Part shown: positions 10,291 to 19,607 of the stretch, piece after piece
How positions within the stretch are numbered: position 1 is the first letter of the stretch
Layout: every line of letters starts with the position of its first letter
From: Megaustenia siamemsis
Taxonomy: Eukaryota; Mollusca; Gastropoda; Stylommatophora; Ariophantidae
Assembly: GCA_032433765.1 (NCBI GenBank)
Contig: JAVIAB010000159.1
Location: 2,892,342 to 2,956,341, forward strand
Length of the DNA: 64,000 nt
Reading direction: 5' to 3'
Translations under genes and position numbers: made by a program
The notes under the pieces: model-generated
The model's database searches: none
Seen by the model: the letters and a program-made list of their open reading frames with translations, nothing else
What the model was told of the DNA's origin: nothing

Positions 10291-11605
10291 GCGTGTAGAT
10301 GTTCGAGAGGTCTGCGTGTAGATGTTCGAGAGGTCTGCGTGTAGATGTTCGAGAGTTCTGCGTGTAGATGTTCGAGAGTTCTGCGTGTAGATGTTCGAGA
10401 GGTCTGCGTGTAGATGTTCGAGAGGTCTGCGTGTAGATGTTCGAGAGTTCTGCGTGTAGATGTTCGAGAGTTCTGCGTGTAGATGTTCGAGAGGTCTGCG
10501 TGTAGATGTTCGAGAGGTCTGCGTGTAGATGTTCGAGAGTTCTGCGTGTAGATGTTCGAGAGGTCTGCGTGTAGATGTTCGAGAGGTCTGCGTGTAGATG
10601 TTCGAGAGGTCTGCGTGTAGATGTTCGAGAGGTCTGCGTGTAGATGTTCGAGAGTTCTGCGTGTAGATGTTCGAGAGTTCTGCGTGTAGATGTTCGAGAG
10701 GTCTGCGTGTAGATGTTCGAGAGGTCTGCGTGTAGATGTTCGAGAGTTCTGCGTGTAGATGTTCGAGAGGTCTGCGTGTAGATGTTCGAGAGTTCTGCGT
10801 GTAGATGTTCGAGAGTTCTGCGTGTAGATGTTCGAGAGGTCTGCGTGTAGATGTTCGAGAGGTCTGCATGTAGATGTTCGAGAGTTCTGCGTGTAGATGT
10901 TCGAGAGGTCTGCATGTAGATGTTCGAGAGGTCTGCATGTAGATGTTCGAGAGGTCTGCGTGTAGATGTTCGAGAGGTCTGCGTGTAGATGTTCGAGAGG
11001 TCTGCATGTAGATGCTCGAGAGGTCTGCGTGTAGATGTTCGAGAGGTCTGCGTGTAGATGTTCGAGAGTTCTGCGTGTAGATGTTCGAGAGGTCTGCGTG
11101 TAGATGTTCGAGAGGTCTGCGTGTAGATGTTCGAGAGGTCTGCGTGTAGATGTTCGAGAGGTCTGCGTGTAGATGTTCGAGAGGTCTGCGTGTAGATGTT
11201 CGAGAGTTCTGCGTGTAGATGTTCGAGAGTTCTGCGTGTAGATGTTCGAGAGGTCTGCGTGTAGATGTTCGAGAGGTCTGCGTGTAGATGTTCGAGAGGT
11301 CTGCGTGTAGATGTTCGAGAGGTCTGCGTGTAGATGTTCGAGAGGTCTGCATGTAGATGTTCGAGAGTTCTGCGTGTAGATGTTCGAGAGGTCTGCATGT
11401 AGATGTTCGAGAGGTCTGCATGTAGATGTTCGAGAGGTCTGCGTGTAGATGTTCGAGAGGTCTGCGTGTAGATGTTCGAGAGGTCTGCATGTAGATGCTC
11501 GAGAGGTCTGCATGTAGATGTTCGAGAGGTCTGCGTGTAGATGTTCGAGAGTTCTGCGTGTAGATGTTCCAGAGGTCTGCGTGTAGATTTTCGAGAGGTC
11601 TGCGT
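10291..11605. repeat. 23-bp minisatellite array expanded from LINE-D coding sequence
   Basis: About 57 copies of a 23-bp unit containing tgtagatgttcgagaggtct, with gagaggt/gagagtt and gcgtg/gcatg variants. The period is not a multiple of 3, so all three minus frames stay open (431, 496 and 486 codons); these are not genes. On the minus strand the unit encodes ADLS.IYTQ at the position where LINE-D proteins have one such segment. The paralogue at 46134-46156 has exactly one unit between the same flanking LINE-D sequences. Confidence 0.95.
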
Positions 11606-11860
11606 GAGTAAGGACCTCCACATTTGTGACTTTATTCTTCCAGATAATACCAAGAATAGGCACTGGCATAGCATATGGAATGTATTTAACATTATCTCTT
11701 ACTTTGTATAAGTTGTCCATGATTTGCTGCCACATAAAATGATACTATTAGTGCAGACGTGTCGATTGTCAGATAGGCCAGCTTGCATGGTGTAAACGTT
11801 CCAGCAACCCCATCGCGGGTTCAGTTTCTTGAATTCATTTAGCCTGCTCTATTCCTTGCA
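11606..11860 (-). pseudogene. LINE-D fragment upstream of the array
   Basis: Minus-strand frames give ...SWTTYTK and KVTNVEVLTHADLS, matching the paralogue at 46157-46450. Near 11770-11850 a NPRWGCWNVYTMQAGLSDN-like stretch resembles the start of a LINE apurinic endonuclease domain joined directly to the C-terminal part. This suggests an internally deleted copy. Frameshifts occur throughout. Confidence 0.65.
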
Positions 11861-12061
11861 TAAGTTGCCTTTATGCCCTCAGAAAGTCTTTAAATGGGTG
11901 CAGATGCGCTGTGTTGTCGGTAAAAGGAACCTGCGACATACTTAGTATAGCAACCAAAGGTATCCGATTTTGATGTGAAATTGTTGGATACGAGGTTACC
12001 ATATGCATGCTGGGTAAGGCAAAAATCAACTAATACACGAGTAGAATAATAATACAAATCA
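11861..12061. other. No recognisable feature
   Basis: About 200 bp between LINE fragments with no motif I can support. Confidence 0.4.
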
Positions 12062-12424
12062 TGTGACATACCGGTTGGAGTAGGCGATCATATTCTTACA
12101 CAATCTTCTATCCACAGTACATAGATTTAATTCCGTTGTTTTCCATTCCTTGACACCAAACTATCTAGTATTATCTCTCGTTGTCGTCCGCAGTCTCTCT
12201 TTCCCTGTATTTTGCCAGTTGTAACCAACTATTCCCACTTTCTTCTTCTCATAATGTTCCCGAAAATTGTCGATTGTTTTTTTTTTCTTGTGATTTTAAC
12301 GAGCTCCGTTTTTCGTGTTGACCTCTCGAGAATGGGGTTGTTGGTCTTTTTAGCTATTCAGGGAACTCTCAACATTCTTCTAAGAAATCCCATCTCTGTG
12401 GCCGCTAATCGTATTTTCATTTGT
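12062..12424 (-). pseudogene. LINE-A 3' fragment
   Basis: The plus strand begins with ataccggttggagtaggcga, the reverse complement of the LINE-A terminus seen at 57130-57160. The minus strand contains MGFLRRMLRVP and degraded downstream sequence. It is 5'-truncated and ends head-to-head against the LINE-G fragment at 12425. Confidence 0.75.
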
Positions 12425-12562
12425 TTGAATACTACGACCTCATCAAAAGACACAGCGGGCTGGAAAGTACAATAATGGAGGGTATGGTTCCTAGGCGACG
12501 CATCAAGGGCAGACCAAGAAGAAGTTGGTCTCAAGACATCAAAGAGACATTGAACATGGCCT

Positions 12563-12745
12563 TTGAAGATCTGGCTAAAGATATAAATTCTTTCAAACAT
12601 GATGTGGTGAGAGCAACGTTCTGTGGGAGATCTGGCTAGAGACAGAGATTCTTTCAGACAAGCTGTGGTGAGAGCAACATTCTGTGGGAGATCTGACTGG
12701 AGACAGAGATTCTTTCAGACAAGCTGTGGTGAGAGCAACATTCTA
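12563..12745. repeat. 61-bp triplication at the LINE-G 3' end
   Basis: Three tandem copies of about 61 bp (gagatctggctagagacaga ... agagcaacattctgtggg). The first is more diverged. They lie immediately before the GAT tail and so are in the last coding segment of the LINE. Confidence 0.85.
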
Positions 12746-12766
12746 GAATGGACATGTTACTTGATG

Positions 12767-12767
12767 G

Positions 12768-12796
<29 letters not shown>
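12767..12796. repeat. (GAT)n microsatellite, LINE-G tail
   Basis: About nine gat/atg triplets directly after the LINE-G terminus, the same type of tail seen on LINE-A and LINE-B copies. I read it as the retrotransposon's own 3' tail. Confidence 0.8.
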
Positions 12797-12798
<2 letters not shown>

Positions 12799-13401
12799 TG
12801 TTTTATGCACAATTCGTCTGTGTGGTGTCTGTTGCTTGATGGTTAGATACAATTATATCATCTTATCAGATGTATGTCCCTGCACTATAACAAACGGCAG
12901 GTGGTCGAAACTTTCATCATTGTCTGCAGTCTTCTGTTGAACAAATCTGCTGTATACAATCTCATGTTAATGTTATCTATCACGGTCTACGAGTCATATC
13001 TACCCTTATATAGCAAGTGAAGCATTTTAACTTTCTTTCGTGTTATATCTTTCTTCCTTCTTTTCTTTCCGTTTCTTTCTTTCTTTCGTTTTCTTTCTTT
13101 TTTTTTTCATTTCCTTTTGTACCAAATCGATATTCGATATAGATTCAAAGTATGGGTTCATTCCCTTTTGTCGGTTCAGTCATTGTCAATGTTGACGTAG
13201 CGTTTCATTGATGTATGTCCATCTTACTCTGTGCATGCCTCTTCCTTCTTCTTTTCTCATATATTTGTTGTATAGTCAAGAATCGCATGGCATTCCTTCT
13301 AGATGGACACAGCTTTGGTTATCAAGCTGTATCGGTAACAAGGCTTAAACGAAAGCTTTTAGGTTATTCACACGGATCCCAGTAGAATGACAACATTCGA
13401 A
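12797..13401. other. No gene; includes a T/C-rich stretch
   Basis: Unassigned. A tttctttctttc-rich tract occupies 13038-13112. A possible but very degraded minus-strand LINE-like stretch near 13150-13250 could not be supported. Confidence 0.5.
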
Positions 13402-13678
13402 GCTCTGGCACCGGAACTCTGGCACCGGAACTCTGGCATCGGAACTCTGGCACCGGAACTCTGGCATCGGAACTCAGGCACCGGAACTCTGGCACCGGAA
13501 CTCTGGCATCGGAACTCTGGCACCGGAACTCTGGCACCGGAACTCTGGCACCGGAACTCTGGCACCGGAACTCTGGCATCGGAACTCTGGCATCGGAACT
13601 CTGGCACCGGAACTCTGGCACCGGAACTCTGGCACCGGAACTCTGGCACCGGAACTCTGGCACCGGAACTCTGGCACT
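13402..13678. repeat. 14-bp GC-rich minisatellite
   Basis: About 20 copies of ggcaccggaactct with ggcatcgg variants. Open frames of 85-115 codons on both strands are artefacts of the stop-free unit. The surrounding DNA is AT-rich, so the array stands out in composition. Confidence 0.95.
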
Positions 13679-13764
13679 GAACCGCTGGGACGTAAATAAC
13701 TCCTCAGACAATTAACGAGATCGAGCAACATAAATATTACGTTGAAAAAAACAAACGTAACTTG

Positions 13765-13835
13765 AAATTAAGGAGCTAAATCCGTAGAGAGATAAGACAA
13801 TTTACAACGTTTCGGCAAAAGCTTTCATCGGATGA
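13765..13835 (-). other. Dispersed GCCGAAACGT element, hammerhead-like core relic (copy 2)
   Basis: On the minus strand: atccgatgaaagcttttgcc followed by gaaacgttgtaa and a tail through tttagctcc. It shares about 60 bp of aligned sequence with the copies at 5204 and 39405. Relative to a hammerhead core the CUGAUGA box reads CCGATGA (U4 changed), so if it ever was a ribozyme it is probably dead. Confidence 0.35.
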
Positions 13836-13959
13836 ATACATTAAATAAAAAATGCAACAACAAAAAAATACGGAAAACGATAAATTGTCTAAGAATGACG
13901 ATGTGATTAGATGGACCCGAGGGGTCGGAATGAGGGAGGAAGGCTAGGGTTAGCCTGGA

Positions 13960-14045
13960 TTTTAGGTTGCTTAGTTGGCTGTGCCCTCTAGCGTTTGTTT
14001 CTAGTGGCAAGGGCTTTGGCGAGGAGTACGGGTTCGATCCAGCTT
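13960..14045 (+). other. Possible tRNA-derived SINE head
   Basis: A good B-box, ggttcgatcc, at 14031-14040 is preceded by tctagtggcaagggc at about 14000, which resembles the D-arm/A-box region of tRNA-type SINE heads but deviates from consensus. No tail or TSD was identified, so this is tentative. Confidence 0.3.
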
Positions 14046-14510
14046 CGGGTTGTCTGTTGTTCTTTGTTTTCTGTTGTTGATTATTTGTGAACTTTTATCC
14101 GAGTGCTGTAAACATACATCTTCTCCTGAATTAATTCGCTAATCAATCGTCTCGGAAATTGTCCTATATAATAATATTAATTTGTAATTTTTGTCTTCTC
14201 GGATTGGCCAGCCCTAAAACAGACAGGTGACCAGGTCTGTGCCTCTTGGTCACATGTGTAAATGGTCAATGGAGCAGGTAGGATCTTGAGGGCCAAAAGG
14301 GAGCCAACTTTATGGAAGAAGGATAAATGGTTCGTTACGGAAATATGAATTACAGGTTCTTTGGGTAGAAGGATAAGGATAAAACAGGTGGCAAGAGGGG
14401 AAGAAGAGTAGGAGAGACGATGAAGATATTGCGGCGAGGAATACAGACTGGTCACAACAGACAGTGGAAGAGAAGATTAGCCATTGAAGGAAAGAGTGAA
14501 AAGAGTTTAA
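14046..14510. other. No recognisable gene
   Basis: Unique-looking sequence. A 92-codon minus frame at 14177-14455 shows no motif. Confidence 0.45.
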
Positions 14511-14791
14511 CCCTCACAGATAGTAAAAAGTAATGTAAAGTGCCCTGCCACGTCAAGTAGCGTATAGGGAATATGTGTTAGTGACCATAAATTTTACAGA
14601 CCTTCGCACGTGATTTTTGGGGTAATGTGGTCGGTATTACGCCCGTGCCGCTTTACTTTATCAGAAATAAATCCGGTACCCATTAAAGGCTGGGTGAACC
14701 TGGAAGCCGTCGGTTGGGATAGAACCCTACCTCTTGTCCTTTGTAGCCCAGTTCACTAACCACTGAGCTATCGCGGCTCCCCCTCACAGAT
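14511..14791 (-). mobile_element. tRNA-derived SINE with 11-bp TSD
   Basis: Body about 14522-14780 in minus orientation. RNA polymerase III promoter parts are visible: A-box tagctcagtgg (complement of 14760-14770) and a B-box-like ggttctatccc (complement of 14716-14726). Downstream is a non-tRNA body containing gtaaagcggcacgggcgtaa. It is flanked by perfect 11-bp duplications ccctcacagat at 14511-14521 and 14781-14791. A second copy of the same family is split over 22145-22259, 22906-22979 and 34400-34437. SINEs of this type depend on a LINE partner for mobility; the partner here is unknown. Confidence 0.88.
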
Positions 14792-14985
14792 CGAGAGTGC
14801 CATAAAGCGTTATGAGTCTGTTCTCCGATGCGAACTGACTGTGGGTATCGGAGCAGCAAGAAACGAAGAAAGTATGTTTCACAAATAGTTACATCATTGC
14901 CGGAGCATTAAGACAGGTTTTCATTAAAACGCCAACTAGGCACATCTTGCTAGATTCACGAGAATAACAAATAATACAAGCCTGA
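14792..14985. other. No recognisable feature
   Basis: About 190 bp between the SINE and a LINE-F fragment. Nothing supported. Confidence 0.4.
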
Positions 14986-15360
14986 TTTTACTTCTTTTTT
15001 TCTTCTTTCCTTCCTCATTTTCCTGTCAGCGTCGAGGGGAGATATAATTTGTGGTCTTTTGTTCTTCTGTTCGCCTCTGCTGATGTTATGTTTCCTTGTG
15101 CTTTTAATATTTCGTAAATCCGTCTTTTTTCGTGGTCGGCCCTTGGGTCTGGTGTTCTCGCAACGTTTATTGAAAGCGCGTTGTGTTGTGTTTTGATCTT
15201 TCTGCCTTGTCATATGACCAAACCATTTTATCTGTTGTTTCTTTATATATTCAATGGGGGTGGTTATTGCAAGCTTTCTTCTCCGATCTTTTTTTCTAAT
15301 CTTGTTTCTCAGGCTGTTTCCTGCCATTCGTCTAACACACTTCATCTCAGCAGAGATTGT
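14986..15360 (-). pseudogene. LINE-F C-terminal fragment
   Basis: A minus open stretch of 129 codons (14956-15345) has MKCVRRMAGNSLRNK, QQIKWFGHMTRQKD and RPKGRPRKKTD, the usual C-terminal motifs of an RTE-like LINE. The same family appears at 34762-35520 (MKCVRRMTGNSLRDK). Truncated upstream of these motifs, so without RT. Not a host gene. Confidence 0.8.
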
Positions 15361-15555
15361 CTTATTTAAAATATTTCAAAATGATATTCTGTAAAAGTCG
15401 TGATAGCTTCTTAGGGAAGTCTGATCATCAGAACAAGGCCCGTCGATTGAGTGGATCTTGCCTCCCAAATTTGGTTTCACGGAATCAACAAAAAAAATTA
15501 CTTTCCTTTTGGATTCCTTTTTCCTTTTTGGAAACTTTGGTTTTGAATTACTTTA

Positions 15556-15590
<35 letters not shown>

Positions 15591-15737
15591 CTTTGCCTTC
15601 AGTTTTGTATTAATTTACTTTTATTTTTTGTTACTTTACTTTCGTTTCTCTATTACTTTACTTTTCTTTTCTCTATTACTTTACTTTTATTTTCCATTAT
15701 TTTACTTTTATATTACTTCACTTAACATGCTCATGGA
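15361..15737. repeat. T-rich low-complexity region with (AT)n
   Basis: Unassigned to 15540, then (AT)n at about 15561-15589 and loose repeats of tactttacttttctttt to 15720. Confidence 0.7.
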
Positions 15738-17384
15738 GCCCATTATATATTCTACGGGGGGGGGGGGGGGGGGAACTAATCCTTGCTTTCTTGAGTTCTA
15801 GATCATTATATATTCTATGATGGGAACTAATCCTTGCTTTCTTGAGTTCTAGATCATTATATATTCTATGATGGTAACTACTTACTTTCTTGAGTTTTAG
15901 CCCATTATATATTCTTTATTGGGAACTACTTGCTTTCTTGAGTTTTAGCCCATTATATATTCTTTATTGGGAACTACTTGCTTTCTTGAGTTTTAGCCCA
16001 TTATATATTCTTTATTGGGAACTACTTGCTTTCTTGAGTTCTAGATCATTATATATTCTACGGTGGGAACTAATCCTTGCTTTCTTGAGTTCTAGATCAT
16101 TATATATTCTACGGTGAGAACTAATCCTTGCTTTCTTGAGTTCTAGATCATTATATATTCTACGGTGGGAACTAATCCTTGCTTTCTTGAGTTCTAGATC
16201 ATTATATATTCAACGGGGGGAACTACTTCTTGCTTTCTTGAGTTCTAGATCATTATATATTCTACGGTGGGAACTAATCCTTGCTTTCTTGAGTTCTAGA
16301 TCATTATATATTCTACGGTGGGAACTAATCCTTGCTTTCTTGAGTTCTAGATCATTATATATTCTACGGTGGGAACTAATCCTTGCTTTCTTGAGTTCTA
16401 GATCATTATATATTCTACGGTGGGAAGTAATCCTTGCTTTCTTGAGTTCTAGATCATTATATATTCTACGGTGGGAACTAATCCTTGCTTTCTTGAGTTC
16501 TAGATCATTATATATTCTACGGTGGGAACTAATCCTTGCTTTCTTGAGTTCTAGATCATTATATATTCTACGGTGGGAACTAATCCTTGCTTTCTTGAGT
16601 TCTAGATCATTATATATTCTACGGGGGGAACTAATCCTTGCTTTCTTGAGTTCTAGATCATTATATATTCTACGGTGGGAACTAATCCTTGCTTTCTTGA
16701 GTTCTAGATCATTATATATTCTACGGTGGGAACTAATCCTTGCTTTCTTGAGTTCTAGATCATTATATATTCTACGGTGGGAACTAATCCTTGCTTTCTT
16801 GAGTTCTAGATCATTATATATTCTACGGTGGGAACTAATCCTTGCTTTCTTGAGTTCTAGATCATTATATATTCTACGGTGGGAACTAATCCTTGCTTTC
16901 TTGAGTTCTAGATCATTATATATTCTACGGGGGGAACTAATCCTTGCTTTCTTGAGTTCTAGATCATTATATATTCTACAGTGGGAAGTACTTACTTTCT
17001 TGAGTTTTAGCCCATTATATATTCTTTATTGGGAACTACTTGCTTTCTTGAGTTCGAGCTCATTATGTATGCCATGGTGGGAACTACTTCTTGCTTTCTT
17101 GAGTTTTAGCCCATTATATATTCTATGGTGGGAACTACTTCTTGCTTTCTTCAGTTTTAGCCCATTATATATTCTATGGTGGGAACTACTTCTTGCTTTC
17201 TTCAGTTTTAGCCCATTATATATTCTATGGTGGGAACTACTTCTTGCTTTCTTCAGTTTTAGCCCATTATATATTCTATGGTGGGAACTACTTCTTGCTT
17301 TCTTGAGTTTTAGCCCATTATATATTCTATGGTGGGAACTACTTCTTGCTTTCTTCAGTTTTAGCCCATTATATATTCTATGGT
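15738..17384. repeat. 51-bp minisatellite array
   Basis: About 32 copies of a 51-bp unit (tattctacggtgggaactaa ... gagttctagatcattata). Blocks of variants: ctacggtggg/taatcc in the middle, ctttattggg/tacttg near 15900-16030, ctatggtggg/tacttc at the right end. Because 51 = 3 x 17 it gives a 458-codon plus frame (16136-17512), which is a repeat artefact. The array resumes at 17977 after a LINE insertion and ends near 18072. Confidence 0.95.
15756..15773. repeat. G18 homopolymer inside an array unit
   Basis: The first recognisable array unit reads tctac followed by 18 G then aactaat. Other units have ggtggg or gggggg at the same place, so the run appears to have grown from a T-to-G change in one unit. 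Confidence 0.9.
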
Positions 17385-17976
17385 ATGAATTTAAATATTT
17401 GGGAACTTTGTTAACCTCAGATGGAAGATGTACAGAAGAGGTGAGATGCAGAATGGCTCAGGCAAAAGCAGCTTTCCAAAAAAGAGGAAAATACTATGCA
17501 ATTCATTTTTGACAATATAAACAAGAAAAAGAGTTCTTAAATGTTACGTCGAACCTTGTTTTAACATATGAATGCGAGTCATGGACAATAGGACAACAGA
17601 CAAGAAAATCACTGGAGTCTGTACAAATGTGGTTTTACAGAAGAATGTTGAGAATACCATTGACTGCTAAGAAGAGTAATGAAGAGGTTCTGAGAGAGGT
17701 CAAAGCAAAAAGAGAGCTAATTACCAATGTTAGGAAGAGGCAATCATCATTTTTTGGCCATGTAATGAGAAGAGAACAACTTGAATATATTGTAACAACT
17801 GGAAAAATTGAGGGACGAAGAGATAGAGGGGAGCAACGAGAAAAAAATAAAAGACAGCTTATGAGATTGGCTTGGCAGAAGGTAAAAAACAGAAATGATA
17901 AATAGCTGCCGAGATCGAAAGTTGTGGAGAGACATGAACACCTACGCCAGTAGGCCCGGTACTTGATGATGATGAT
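17385..17976 (+). mobile_element. 5'-truncated LINE-A insertion in the 51-bp array, with TSD
   Basis: The plus strand begins in EFKYLGTLLTSDGRCTEEV, continues through AQAKAAFQK and a YECESWTIGQQTRKS-like stretch, then MWFYRRMLRIPLTAKKSNEEV and FGHVMRREQLEYIVTTGKIE (partly open at 17627-17905). It ends in tgatgatgatgat. The array sequence attctatggt occurs on both sides (17375-17384 and 17977-17986), matching a target-site duplication made by target-primed reverse transcription. It has a few frameshifts and stops and no RT domain. Confidence 0.9.
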
Positions 17977-18072
17977 ATTCTATGGTGGGAACTACTCATT
18001 GTTTTCTTGAGTTTTAGCCCATTATATATTCTATGGTGAGAACTACTTCTTGCTTTCTTGAGTTCGAGCCCC
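17977..18072. repeat. 51-bp array, right remnant
   Basis: Less than two further units of the array (tattctatggtgggaactac, then gagaac), interrupted from the main block by the LINE-A insertion. Confidence 0.9.
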
Positions 18073-18474
18073 TGGGTTAGGATTCTCATCGGACATCCTC
18101 GAGATGTTGGTGTACCTATGGGTTCATCCGGTGTGCAGTTCTGACGATCCTGACAAAAATAAGAAAACACGTACATTCTTCTGAGAAGTACGGCACGGCT
18201 GTTTGTTTTCATCTCAAAGTTAAACTTTAGTTCTTCATTTCTAATCTAATCTCAAAGTATAAATAAATGAAGATAACCAGTCCTCTCGGATGCGTAGTAG
18301 AAAGATAATATACCGGACTGAGAATTCGTTAACGAACCTTTGCTATCTTGAGGTGAAAAGAGTAGGTCGGACTGACCGCTGCCTGGGCAAAATTGGTAAA
18401 CAAAGATTTATTTACGACGTTGACGGATGAGTCGGGCCAAAGGGCGCAGATATCTCGCTTGTGATAAATTAGCG
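18073..18474. other. No recognisable gene
   Basis: About 400 bp of unique-looking sequence between arrays, without motif. Confidence 0.45.
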
Positions 18475-18633
18475 ACCCAACGCAACCGCGCCCACTTCAA
18501 GGAACCGCGCCCACTTCAGGAACCGCGCCCACTTCAAGGAACCGTGCCCACTTCAAGGAACCGCGCCCACTTCAAGGAACCGCGCCCACTTCAAGGAACC
18601 GCGCCCACTTCAAGGAACCGCGCCCACTTCAAG
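18475..18633. repeat. 19-bp minisatellite
   Basis: About eight copies of caaggaaccgcgcccactt, with one 18-bp copy lacking an a. GC-rich against an AT-rich background. Confidence 0.93.
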
Positions 18634-18647
18634 GGTGAACGTTTAGA

Positions 18648-19607
18648 TCTGTAACTTATATAACATCTACAATTTATATAACATCTACATCTTCCACATC
18701 ATCTACATGTTGTTCATAATCTACAATTTATATAACATCTACATCTTCCTCATCATCTACATGTTGTTCATAATCTACAATTTATATAACATCTACATCT
18801 TCCACAACATCTACATGTTGTTCATAATCTACAATTTATATAACATCTACATCTTCCACAACATCTACATGTTGTTCATAATCTACAATTTATATAAAAT
18901 CTACATCTTCTACATCATCTACATGTTGTTCATAATCTACAATTTATATAACATCTACATCTTCCACAACATCTACATGTTGTTCATAATCTACAATTTA
19001 TATAACATCTACATCTTCCACAACATCTACATGTTGTTCATAATCTACAATTTATATAACATCTACATCTTCCACATCATCTACATGTTGTTCATAATCT
19101 ACAATTTATATAACATCTACATCTTCCACATCATCTACATGTTGTTCATAATCTACAATTTATATAACATCTACATCTTCCACATCATCTACATGTTGTT
19201 CATAATCTACAATTTATATAACATCTACATCTTCCACATCATCTACATGTTGTTCATAATCTACAATTTATATAACATCTACATCTTCCACATCATCTAC
19301 ATGTTGTTCATAATCTACAATTTATATAACATCTACATCTTCCACAACATCTACATGTTGTTCATAATCTACAATTTATATAACATCTACATCTTCCACA
19401 ACATCTACATGTTGATCATAATCTACAATTTATATAACATCTACATCTTTCACAACATCTACATGTTGTTCATAATCTACAATTTATATAACATCTACAT
19501 CTTCCACATCATCTACATGTTGTTCATAATCTACAATTTATATAACATCTACATCTTCCACAACATCTACATGTTGTTCATAATCTACAATTTATATAAC
19601 ATCTACA
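18648..19607. repeat. 54-bp minisatellite array (3 x 18)
   Basis: About 18 copies of a 54-bp unit (cataatctacaatttatata + acatctacatcttccacatc + atctacatgttgtt). Internal 18-bp periodicity (ataacatctacatcttgt type) is visible. The 311-codon plus frame is a stop-free repeat translation (IYMLFIIYNLYNIYIFHN), not a protein gene. Confidence 0.95.

Larger units (their letters stand above)
12425..12796 (+). pseudogene. LINE-G C-terminal fragment
   Basis: The plus strand encodes a typical LINE terminus: RRRIKGRPRRSWSQDIKETL followed by DLAKDINSFKHDVVRATF, then a stop after the first unit. The terminal ~61 bp is present three times (listed separately), and the copy ends in a pure GAT/ATG microsatellite. 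5'-truncated. Confidence 0.75.

Noticed and set aside
10195..11735. Three overlapping long minus-strand open frames (431-496 codons)
   Set aside because: They are the three frames of a 23-bp stop-free repeat, with no protein-level constraint across frames.
16136..17512. 458-codon plus-strand frame with SSRSLYILRWELILAFL repeats
   Set aside because: The 51-bp unit is a multiple of 3 and lacks stops. The frame ends in an inserted LINE-A fragment. No sign of a gene.
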